A program made the position numbers and the translations under genes. Under the pieces are notes generated by a model. It did no database searches and was not told the DNA's origin. It worked only from the letters and a program-made list of their open reading frames with translations. From Chloroflexota bacterium (lineage in GTDB: Bacteria > Chloroflexota > Dehalococcoidia > Lucifugimonadales > JACPCL1), in NCBI GenBank assembly GCA_016210375.1, contig JACQUH010000344.1, forward strand, positions 1 through 12,783: a stretch of 12,783 nt of DNA, in the 5' to 3' direction. The stretch's first letter is position 1; every line of letters starts with the position of its first letter. This document shows, piece by piece, positions 7,018 to 12,783 of this stretch.

Positions 7018-7200
7018 GGTATGATGCGGCTAGTGTCCTGTGACACAGAATTGGTAGGGAAATCCGTGGCACGGCAAAGCCGTGCCACGGATTTCCCTAC
7101 TTTTTTCTCCCCCTTCCCTGATAGGGAAGGGGGAACGAGGGTGTTAGGTTGAATTGTTAATGAACTCCTGGTCAGAGCGACAAACCATTTTGAGATAGTT
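7018..7200. repeat. Dispersed palindromic repeat, copy D (nested or hybrid)
   Basis: The copy begins with GGTATGATGCGGC (7018-7030), one mismatch from the left arm core of copies A-C, but its partner arm is missing. Directly after it comes TAGTGTCCTG, also found at the start of copy E, and then a different perfect hairpin with 22-bp arms and loop AAA (7054-7100, core GGCACGGC). A CCCCCTTCCC / GGGAAGGGGG hairpin (about 7110-7133), GTGTTAGGT and the right end TTTTGAGATAGTT (7188-7200) follow. The right end lies 3 bases before the stop codon of the response regulator gene. Confidence 0.75.
7054..7106 (+). terminator. Intrinsic terminator-like hairpin after the MFS exporter
   Basis: A perfect 22-bp stem with loop AAA (7054-7100) is followed at once by six T residues (7101-7106) on the plus strand. 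It lies 100 bases after the MFS stop codon. The terminator is part of repeat copy D, so the mobile repeat may supply termination between the converging genes. Confidence 0.7.
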
Positions 7201-7202
7201 TC

Positions 7203-7919
7203 TTACTCCTGGGAACAGGCAGAGAAGCGGTATCCTACCCCGGGAACCGTCTTGATGTGGCGCGGGTTCTTGGGGTCCGGCTCTATCTTCCGCCGGATGT
7301 GGCTCATGTGCACCCGCAGACACTCTCGGTCGTCAACGTACTCCTCCCCCCATACCCGGACGAGGAGTTCCTGGTGGGTCACTACCCGGGAGGAGTTGGA
7401 GGCCAGGAGCCTCAGCAAATCAAACTCAATGGGCGTGGTCTGTATAACCTGCCCCAGCCGCGCCACCTGGCGAGCGCCCAGGTCAATGGAAAGGCTGCCG
7501 AACTGGAGGACCCCCTGGGCCTCTGGAGCCTGCTCCGAGCGGCGGATGAGGGCTCGCACCCGGGCCAGCAGCTCTTGCAGGTTGAAGGGCTTGGTCACGT
7601 AGTCGTCGGCGCCTATCCCCAGAGCGAGGGTCTTGTCCACCGTGGTGGCCCTGCCGCTGACGACGATGATCGGCACCTGGGAGACCTCCCTCACCCGCTG
7701 GCACACCTCAAAGCCGCTCAGCTTGGGTAAGTTCAGGTCCAGGATGATGAGGGACAGCCGCTCCTGCTCCACCATCTCCAGGGCCTCGGGCCCATCCGTA
7801 GCAGAGAGGGGACGGTAGCCATTGGTCTGGAGGAAGGCGTCCAGCAGCCTGGCCATAGAGGGGTCGTCCTCCACCACGAGGATGCGCTTGAGGAGTTGGG
7901 GATCGCTACCGTTGACCAT
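7203..7919 (-). CDS. OmpR/PhoB-type two-component response regulator
   Basis: This 238-residue regulator has an N-terminal receiver domain (about 12-125) and a C-terminal winged-helix DNA-binding domain (about 140-236). The acidic pair is E17/D18-D19, the phosphoacceptor is D61 in I-I-L-D-L-N-L-P, the switch serine is S88, and the conserved lysine is K110 in T-K-P-F. The winged helix shows TPIEFDLLRLLASN, R-V-H-M-S-H-I-R-R-K-I and V-P-G-V-G-Y-R-F. The ATG at 7919 is preceded by GGGAGGT at a good distance. An upstream ATG at 7997 lies within a probable -10 element and adds non-conserved residues. No histidine kinase gene is in the window, so it is an orphan here; the signal and targets are unknown. 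Confidence 0.92.
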   Translation of the reverse strand: MVNGSDPQLLKRILVVEDDPSMARLLDAFLQTNGYRPLSATDGPEALEMVEQERLSLIILDLNLPKLSGFEVCQRVREVSQVPIIVVSGRATTVDKTLALGIGADDYVTKPFNLQELLARVRALIRRSEQAPEAQGVLQFGSLSIDLGARQVARLGQVIQTTPIEFDLLRLLASNSSRVVTHQELLVRVWGEEYVDDRECLRVHMSHIRRKIEPDPKNPRHIKTVPGVGYRFSACSQE

Positions 7920-7947
7920 AGCCACCTCCCTCCCGTCAGGACTTCGT

Positions 7948-8001
7948 GGGGCGGAGTCAGCCCTTCGGCTGAAGCGCCCGCCCACTAGCCTCGCCATTAT
8001 A
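7948..8001 (-). promoter_or_regulatory. Possible promoter and leader hairpin of the response regulator
   Basis: A perfect TATAAT lies at 8001-7996 on the minus strand, but no good -35 box is seen 16-18 bases upstream, so activation may be needed. The leader of about 70 bases holds a hairpin with TCAGCC / GGCTGA arms (7957-7972), extended by GGGCGG / CCGCCC (7948-7983), just upstream of the ribosome site. Confidence 0.4.
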
Positions 8002-8073
8002 GCCAGCCGACCCCCACTTTATAGCCCAAACAGGGCTCTCCATCGGCATTGTTACCTTGCCATCACCCTCTTC

Positions 8074-8100
8074 AGAACGGTAAAGGGCCTTTACCGTTCT
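8074..8100. repeat. 27-bp near-perfect palindrome over the DUF5317-like stop codon
   Basis: Thirteen-base arms AGAACGGTAAAGG and CCTTTACCGTTCT surround a single G. The stop codon of the membrane protein gene (8093-8091) lies in one arm. No T run follows on either strand, so it is not a typical intrinsic terminator. It may be a protein-binding site, an mRNA 3'-end stabiliser or an attachment-like site. Confidence 0.6.
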
Positions 8101-8576
8101 AAGTTTCGCCGGCGAGGGAGGGTTCTGACGATGCTCCAGAGCATCAATCCCAACGCCAGCACAATAATTAGATCTCCCAGGCTGAACACCAGTGACTTTG
8201 GCCAGGAAATCGGGAATACATCGGTAAGGAACCAAAAGGGAGTTTCCTGTCTATCCAGCAGCACGCTTTTGGAATCCTTAAGGAGAGAACCAATGGAAAG
8301 ATCGGCCTCGTGGTGGAAGCCTGCTGCCATGAGTGTGTCTGGGGCCACCGGCATATGCCAGTGGTTGACCGCCATAGGCAGAACATTTAGTAGCAGTCCA
8401 ACGACTAGAAACCTGAACCCCCACATGTTGAGGTTGCTAAGCGCACCTACCAAGAGCAAACCATAGGAGCTACCCATCAGGAGGGGATAGGCCCAAGGCA
8501 CATACTCTTGCCCCTTTATGGAGGCGAGCTGTAATGCGAGGGCTAGAAGAAAAGCCCAACCTTTACTTGGGTGCAC
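8091..8576 (-). CDS. DUF5317-like small polytopic membrane protein
   Basis: This 161-residue protein has four or five hydrophobic segments (about 7-19, 28-46, 51-71, 128-150). The central L-L-N-V-L-P-M-A-V-N-H-W-H-M-P-V (62-77) and the later F-S-L-G-D-L-I-I (131-138) resemble the core of the DUF5317 family as I know it (L-N with N-G-G-x-M-P-V, then a G-D-x-I motif). No biochemical function is known to me for that family. It seems to lack the family's first helix. The short form is well supported: GGAGG lies six bases before the GTG at 8576, and an in-frame TAG directly precedes the start. It lies 46 bases after the micropeptide gene on the same strand, so they are probably co-transcribed. Base composition is AT-richer than in flanking genes. 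Confidence 0.75.
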   Translation of the reverse strand: MHPSKGWAFLLALALQLASIKGQEYVPWAYPLLMGSSYGLLLVGALSNLNMWGFRFLVVGLLLNVLPMAVNHWHMPVAPDTLMAAGFHHEADLSIGSLLKDSKSVLLDRQETPFWFLTDVFPISWPKSLVFSLGDLIIVLALGLMLWSIVRTLPRRRNLER

Positions 8577-8622
8577 CTATCCCCTCCTGTGCTATCGGGC
8601 AGAGCAGAACGAAGAATCTTAG

Positions 8623-8721
8623 CTACGGGCCGAAGTCATAGCCCGCAAAGGCTGCTAAGGCACCCGCGAGAACGGTGAATACCGCAACTATGGTGGGCCA
8701 GTGTCTGATGAGCCGTTGCAT
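8623..8721 (-). CDS. 32-residue hydrophobic micropeptide
   Basis: The ATG at 8721 is preceded by AAGGAGGAGC with six bases between GGAGG and ATG, one of the best ribosome sites in the window. The peptide has a basic N-terminus (MQRLIRHW), a hydrophobic core at residues 9-26 ending in A-L-A-A-F-A, and a polar tail GYDFGP (27-32). This is the layout of a signal-anchor or of a short secreted peptide precursor; a signal-peptidase-like A-x-A site (24-26) would release GYDFGP. It lies between a TPR regulator and a DUF5317-like membrane protein on the same strand. Heptamer repeats precede it and the regulator's terminator separates it from that gene. It could instead be a structural single-helix membrane peptide. 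I recognise no family. Confidence 0.7.
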   Translation of the reverse strand: MQRLIRHWPTIVAVFTVLAGALAAFAGYDFGP

Positions 8722-8753
8722 CTTGCTCCTCCTTGAATGATTTGGATAGGAGT

Positions 8754-8782
8754 TTGCAACATGCTGCTAACCAAATGCTCAC
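8754..8782 (-). promoter_or_regulatory. Heptamer direct repeats, candidate operator of the micropeptide gene
   Basis: On the minus strand GTGAGCA, GTTAGCA and GTTGCAA are each separated by exactly four bases (tttg, gcat), giving an 11-bp period. The first two match at six of seven positions; the third matches GTTAGCA at four of seven. Heptamer repeats with 4-bp spacing are the known binding-site geometry of SARP/BTAD regulators, and the neighbouring gene encodes such a protein. A weak -10-like TATCCA (8748-8743) lies five bases further downstream, closer than in described SARP promoters. No good -35 box is visible, which fits an activator-dependent promoter. Confidence 0.45.
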
Positions 8783-8800
8783 CAAGCAGTGGCGAATAGA

Positions 8801-8831
8801 AAAGAGGCCTTCTCAGTCGGAAGGCCTCTTT
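8801..8831 (-). terminator. Intrinsic terminator of the TPR-BTAD regulator
   Basis: Perfect 11-bp arms AAAGAGGCCTT and AAGGCCTCTTT flank a nine-base loop. On the minus strand the stem ends in TTTT followed by CTATT. It lies 19 bases after the regulator stop codon, so the regulator and the micropeptide gene are probably separate transcription units. Confidence 0.8.
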
Positions 8832-8850
8832 GCAAGCTTAGCGATCAGCT

Positions 8851-11076
8851 CTATCTGGCTATAGATTCTTCTTGGACAAGCTGGGCAAAGCTTTTGACGA
8901 AATGCTGGTTCAGATCCTCTTTCATTATTGCCTGATACCGGACGTAATGTCTGTGAGCTGCTACGCTCTCTCCCTTCTTAATAAGGACCTTGATGATTTG
9001 TTCGTGGATAGTGGGATTTGTTTCATCCAATGCAAGGAGTTTCTCCAGAGCTTCTGTCGCTAGGTCATACTGGCCGCTAGCAGCGTAGAATCCGGCTAGT
9101 CTTGCCAGGCTTTGCAGATACAAGGCCTCTGCCTGGAAGCGAATAGCGTCACACCACTCCGCGTAGAATTCTTCTAGAAAACTGCCTCTGTAGAGATGGA
9201 TAGCCTGTTCCAAACACTCTGCCCTTTGTCTGCTTCCGCTGGGCAGTTTATTGGCACGGTCAATCAGACTCTGGTAACTTTCCAGGTCGAAACAGAGGGG
9301 GCTCTCTGGATTTACCTTGTACCGTCCCTCGTCCTGCGTGATTATCCCTTCGTATACGGCCTTCCTTAAGCGGTACACATTGTTATATAGCGCGTTTCTA
9401 CTCAAAGGTACAGCAATGTCCGGCCAAAGCACATCTAAGAGTTGCTCCCGCGTGGCTCCGCGACGGTGGCAAAGCAAGTAGAAAAACATCTCCTTTGCCT
9501 TCTGGCTCCGCCATTCAGTCTCATTTATGCGCCTGTTGTCTAATAGAACCAAGCTCTCTCCGAGGCTGTGCACCTCCACCAGTGGCCAGCTCGAGGCTCC
9601 CTCGGTTTGAATCCGGCTGAGCGGTACCTCTGCGACGAAGTTCCGGGTCCGCGCTTGTAGTCGGCTACGTATCTCTTGGAAGAGAAGGCCGCATATCCTT
9701 TTAGAGGCTGCGTATTCAACTATTTCAGGAAGCTCCTTGACCTCCAAGAGAAGTTGCTCCTCTAAATCCAATTCGCGGACGATCTTGCCCACGAACTCCA
9801 GGCATTTGCGGAGGCGAGCCCATCGTCTTGTCTTAAGGTGGAGAAGTGCCAAGTATACATAGCCCTTCAGCAGTTCTCTCTTGGCCCCGATCGACTGCAG
9901 CTTAGTGATGGCGTTGGTGAAATAGTCGGTACTCTCCTTATAATTGCCGCCTTTCATGTAAACAACCCCGAGGTGCAACAGAGCAACCGAGAGTTCGAAA
10001 TCTAGGCCAACTTTTCGGGCTTCATACTCCGCCTTGCGCAGGAAGATACGCGCCTTCTCGAAATCTCCGGACGCGCAATAGGTAGTGCCAATGCCTATGT
10101 TGGCTTGACAGAAAAGCCTTGGTTCCAGCACCTGCTCAGCAATCCCCATTGCCTCGCGGTAGCATTGCATGGCATCATCGCATAGAGACATACCTTGAAG
10201 TGTGTCACCCATATTTACGAGAATCGATCCCTCTATACGTATCGACTTGCTGGCGCCAGCAGCTGCTTTCCCTTCACGCAAGGCCTCTAATGCACTGTCG
10301 TTTTGACCCAGGTCGTAGTAGAGCCGTCCTATGTTATTCAACACCCGAGCCAGGTTGGTATCGTCCCCCATCTTCTTGTACGCCGCCTTAGCCCGCTCAA
10401 AGTACATGAGTGCTTGCGGCAGTTGCCCTAACTGAGCGAGCACGATGGCGAGATTGTCTTCGAGCATAGCCATAGGAGCCAAGTCGGAGGACTTAGCACA
10501 CAATTGCAGTCCCTTCTCGAACTCCTGTACGGATTCATCGAGCCGCCCTAATGTACCCAAGACCGCGCCGAGCTGCCGGTGAGACTCCATGCGTAGTTCC
10601 GAGAACTGAGAATCGTTCTCCATTGCTTTCAACGCAGCTCGGGCGTCTTCCTCAGCTGAACCCAGAAACCCTCGCAACCTAGCGGCTGAGGAACGAATTA
10701 GGAGAGCCTTCACTCTAAAATGCATTGGCAGACAGGGAGGCGCAAGGAGCTGATTTGCCAAGGCGACGGACTTGTGGGGGTTACCTAGGCGGAGATCCAC
10801 CTCCGCTTGCCAGACTTTCCATTCAGGCGCGTCGCCATTTCCAACTTTCCGGAGGTCCTCAAGAAAACGGGCGATCTCGCTCCACTGACCAGCCAGAGCC
10901 AAGCGATCACACGTTTGGTCGATGAGTTGCCCACTAACGCTTGGCGTAGCCTTGGCGTCCATGTGTTGAGCAGCGATCTGAACTTCGTAGCTAATCTCGG
11001 CACATGCTACCTCAACCGCACCAATCTCTGCAACTACTTCCACACCCACAGGCATTGCAGGTATTGCCGAGGTCAA
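8851..11076 (-). CDS. TPR-winged helix-BTAD (SARP-like) transcriptional regulator
   Basis: The protein has up to 741 residues. A helical region with tetratricopeptide-like repeats spans about 165-415; clear examples are L-N-N-I-G-R-L-Y-Y-D-L-G and L-L-H-L-G-V-V-Y-M-K-G-G-N-Y. A winged-helix DNA-binding domain follows (about 498-590), including EWRSQKAKEMFFYLL, REQLLDVLWPD and N-N-V-Y-R-L-R-K. A BTAD bacterial transcriptional activation domain ends the protein (about 596-735). Many related Chloroflexota regulators carry a STAND NTPase before the TPRs; none is present here. The longest start is TTG 11076 with GAGGTGGG upstream and an in-frame TGA two codons before. ATG 11055 and ATG 10962 are alternatives, the last without a ribosome site. 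The gene is AT-rich relative to its neighbours. It probably senses a protein or small ligand through the TPRs; the target is unproven. Confidence 0.88.
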   Translation of the reverse strand: MTSAIPAMPVGVEVVAEIGAVEVACAEISYEVQIAAQHMDAKATPSVSGQLIDQTCDRLALAGQWSEIARFLEDLRKVGNGDAPEWKVWQAEVDLRLGNPHKSVALANQLLAPPCLPMHFRVKALLIRSSAARLRGFLGSAEEDARAALKAMENDSQFSELRMESHRQLGAVLGTLGRLDESVQEFEKGLQLCAKSSDLAPMAMLEDNLAIVLAQLGQLPQALMYFERAKAAYKKMGDDTNLARVLNNIGRLYYDLGQNDSALEALREGKAAAGASKSIRIEGSILVNMGDTLQGMSLCDDAMQCYREAMGIAEQVLEPRLFCQANIGIGTTYCASGDFEKARIFLRKAEYEARKVGLDFELSVALLHLGVVYMKGGNYKESTDYFTNAITKLQSIGAKRELLKGYVYLALLHLKTRRWARLRKCLEFVGKIVRELDLEEQLLLEVKELPEIVEYAASKRICGLLFQEIRSRLQARTRNFVAEVPLSRIQTEGASSWPLVEVHSLGESLVLLDNRRINETEWRSQKAKEMFFYLLCHRRGATREQLLDVLWPDIAVPLSRNALYNNVYRLRKAVYEGIITQDEGRYKVNPESPLCFDLESYQSLIDRANKLPSGSRQRAECLEQAIHLYRGSFLEEFYAEWCDAIRFQAEALYLQSLARLAGFYAASGQYDLATEALEKLLALDETNPTIHEQIIKVLIKKGESVAAHRHYVRYQAIMKEDLNQHFVKSFAQLVQEESIAR

Positions 11077-11150
11077 CCCACCTCAATCCCGCCAATCCTT
11101 GCTGCTGACCCGGAGGTATTGTCGGCCCCCACGCTCCATCACCCATCCCT

Positions 11151-11179
11151 TTGACACTGGCAACCCGCCCCAACATAAT
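11151..11179 (+). promoter_or_regulatory. Promoter of pncB
   Basis: TTGACA (11151-11156), a 17-base spacer and CATAAT (11174-11179) differ from the sigma70 consensus at one position. The start of transcription near 11186 gives a leader of about 53 bases. It contains a weak GGGA / TCCC pairing (about 11214-11229) before the ribosome site. Confidence 0.75.
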
Positions 11180-11239
11180 GGTGCCATAGGTACACCCAAA
11201 GCAGGGACAAAAGCGTATCCCGCATGCGAGGAGAACCCC

Positions 11240-12610
11240 GTGGAAGCCAGCAACCCCAGCCCGTGGGCCCTCCTGACCGACCTGTACGAGCTGACGATGG
11301 CCCAAAGCTATCTCCGGGAGGGTATGCACGGCGAGGCGACCTTCAGCCTCTTCGCTCGCACCCTCCCGCCAGGGAGGGCCTACCTTGTCGCCGCCGGCCT
11401 GGAGGACGTCCTCCGCTACCTCCAGGGTCTCCGTTTCTCCCCCATTGACCTTGACTACCTGGGCTCCACCGGCATCTTTGGCGCCGACTTTCTGGAGCAC
11501 CTGAAAGGCTTCCGATTCACCGGCAGCGTCTGGGCCGTCCCGGAAGGCCGCCTGGTCTTCCCCAACGAGCCGCTGCTGGAGGTTACTGCCCCTATCCCCG
11601 AGGCCCAGATCGTGGAGACCTACATCATCAACCAGGTCCACCTCCAAACGACCATCGCTACCAAGGCGGCGCGCTGCCTGTGGGCCGCCGGGGGCCGCCG
11701 GCTGGTGGACTTCTCCCTGCGGCGCACCCACGGCGCCGACGCCGGCCTGAAGGTGGCCCGGGCAAGCTACATCGCCGGCTTTGAGTCCACCAGCAATGTC
11801 CTTGCCGGCAGACAGTACGGCATCCCGATTGCTGGGACCATGGCCCACTCCTACGTCTCCAGCTTTCCAGAGGAGATAGACGCCTTTCGGGCCTACGCCC
11901 GCACCTTCCCGGACGCCTCGGTCTTTCTCATTGATACTTATGACACCCTGGAGGGCGCTCGCAAGGCCGCGGTCGTTGCCAGGGAGATGGAGGTCGCTGG
12001 CCACCGCCTGCGGGCGGTGCGCCTGGACAGCGGAGACCTCATTGCCCTGAGTAGAGCGGTCCGAAAGGTCATGGACGATGCGGGCCTGGTCTACGTCGGC
12101 ATCTTCGCCAGCGGCGGTCTGGACGAGTACGAGCTGGAGACGATAGCGCGGGCTGGCGCTCCCATTGGAGGCTTCGGCGTCGGCACCAAGATGGGCGTCT
12201 CCGCCGACGCCCCATATCTGGACATGGCCTACAAGCTGGTCAAGTATGCTGGTCACCCTGTCCTGAAGCTGTCCACCGGCAAGGTCTCCCTGGCAGACCA
12301 GAAGCAGGTCTATCGCGGTGCCGACGCCGCCGGGCAGCTCCGGGAGGACACGATTGCCTTGCGGGACGAGGGTATGGAGGGCGCTGACCAGCCTCTCCTG
12401 GCCAGAGTTATGGAGGGCGGCCGCATCCTTCACTCCTTGCCCTCCCTGGACGAGATACGCCTTCGTTTCCAGGATGAGTTCGCCCGCCTGCCGCACCGGT
12501 ACAAGGCGCTACGGGGGGCCCCCCAGTACCCCGTCCGACTCAGCCCGGGCCTCTCGGCCCTTCAGTCCCGCCTGGAGCACCAGCTTGCCGCCGTAGCGCC
12601 CGACCCCTAG
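11240..12610 (+). CDS. pncB: Nicotinate phosphoribosyltransferase
   Basis: This 456-residue enzyme joins nicotinate to PRPP, with ATP hydrolysis, to make nicotinate mononucleotide in the Preiss-Handler NAD salvage route. Family hallmarks are L-L-T-D-L-Y-E-L-T-M at the N-terminus, F-S-L-R-R-T-H-G, the G-T-M-A-H-S motif with H203 (by family analogy the phosphorylated histidine), D-T-Y-D-T near 233, R-L-D-S-G-D-L, and G-F-G-V-G-T-K for phosphate binding. I chose the GTG at 11240 because homology starts within ten residues and GAGGAG lies seven bases upstream. Earlier in-frame starts reach back to 11099 but would lie upstream of the promoter. The stop codon TAG is part of the TAGTGTCCTG motif that starts repeat E. 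No other NAD genes are in the window, and the divergent neighbour is the TPR regulator. Confidence 0.95.
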   Translation: MEASNPSPWALLTDLYELTMAQSYLREGMHGEATFSLFARTLPPGRAYLVAAGLEDVLRYLQGLRFSPIDLDYLGSTGIFGADFLEHLKGFRFTGSVWAVPEGRLVFPNEPLLEVTAPIPEAQIVETYIINQVHLQTTIATKAARCLWAAGGRRLVDFSLRRTHGADAGLKVARASYIAGFESTSNVLAGRQYGIPIAGTMAHSYVSSFPEEIDAFRAYARTFPDASVFLIDTYDTLEGARKAAVVAREMEVAGHRLRAVRLDSGDLIALSRAVRKVMDDAGLVYVGIFASGGLDEYELETIARAGAPIGGFGVGTKMGVSADAPYLDMAYKLVKYAGHPVLKLSTGKVSLADQKQVYRGADAAGQLREDTIALRDEGMEGADQPLLARVMEGGRILHSLPSLDEIRLRFQDEFARLPHRYKALRGAPQYPVRLSPGLSALQSRLEHQLAAVAPDP

Positions 12611-12783
12611 TGTCCTGGGTTGTCAATCCGCTATAGTACTGCCGATAGCTTGCGGTATGATCCTCTGCTGAGAACCACTTGGCCCCCTGAATCCCCCGTC
12701 TCCCGGGGGAAAGAGGAAATAGTAAACGTGAATATCTGGGCACGGCGGAGCCGTGCCCAGATATTCACAACAACAATTAGGAT
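12608..12783. repeat. Dispersed palindromic repeat, copy E (cut by the window end)
   Basis: It begins with TAGTGTCCTG, shared with copy D at 7031. A CCCCCGTCTCCCGGGGG-type hairpin region (about 12693-12710), AGTAAACGTGA, and a perfect hairpin with 19-bp arms and loop GGA (12728-12768) follow. The inner core GGCACGGC / GCCGTGCC is identical to that of copy D. No T run follows, but the hairpin lies 118 bases after pncB and could protect or end its mRNA. Confidence 0.7.

Noticed and set aside
11103..11109. A single TGCTGAC heptamer near the regulator start as an autoregulatory site
   Set aside because: It matches the candidate operator at six of seven bases but has no partner at 11-bp spacing, so it may be chance.
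11187..11239. An NAD-responsive riboswitch in the pncB leader
   Set aside because: The leader is only about 53 bases with one weak pairing, and I see no conserved core of a known NAD riboswitch.
11012..12496. A 494-codon open frame antisense to pncB
   Set aside because: It lies opposite a well-conserved enzyme gene, lacks any recognisable motif and has no convincing start site. It reflects codon bias of pncB.
2074..12783. The repeated hairpins as a CRISPR array
   Set aside because: The copies are kilobases apart, of unequal length and separated by genes. There are no regular spacers and no cas genes.

Overview
This window looks like a metagenomic, mid-to-high-GC bacterial contig, most likely from the Chloroflexota (Dehalococcoidia-like). 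That assignment is inference. It rests on the TPR-winged helix-BTAD regulator, the DUF5317-type membrane protein, the repeated secreted beta-rich module at the left edge, and the many palindromic intergenic repeats. Both window ends fall inside repeated sequence, so this may be a whole contig broken at repeats.

Layout. 1-458: the 3' end of a protein with a near-identical 282-bp tandem repeat. 641-1969 (minus): an MFS transporter of the oxalate/formate or monocarboxylate type, with a good promoter at 2029-2057. 1970-2538: repeat element A plus a second palindrome cluster. 2539-4994 (minus): an export cassette made of a 90-aa alpha/beta protein, an ABC ATPase and an ABC-2 permease, with repeat element B between ATPase and permease. 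4995-5649: the cassette promoter, element C and a fragment of an E-type repeat. 5650-6954 (plus): an MFS_3/EntS-like exporter, followed by element D, whose hairpin and T6 run form a terminator. 7203-7919 (minus): an OmpR/PhoB-type response regulator with no kinase in the window. 8091-8576 (minus): a DUF5317-like membrane protein. 8623-8721 (minus): a 32-codon hydrophobic micropeptide gene with a near-perfect ribosome binding site. 8851-10962/11076 (minus): a TPR-winged helix-BTAD (SARP-like) regulator ending at a clear intrinsic terminator. 11240-12610 (plus): nicotinate phosphoribosyltransferase (pncB) with a near-consensus promoter. 12608-12783: element E.

Two things stand out. First, the stretch from about 8030 to 11080 is AT-rich compared with its flanks. 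It carries the TPR/SARP-like regulator, a micropeptide gene with heptamer repeats at 11-bp spacing upstream (the geometry used by SARP regulators), and a DUF5317-like membrane protein. I propose this as a candidate peptide-linked regulatory cassette. Second, most longer intergenic gaps carry members of a dispersed family of long perfect hairpins, often paired with a second C-rich/G-rich hairpin. They lie between genes, inside an apparent operon, at a terminator, and overlapping the pncB stop codon.
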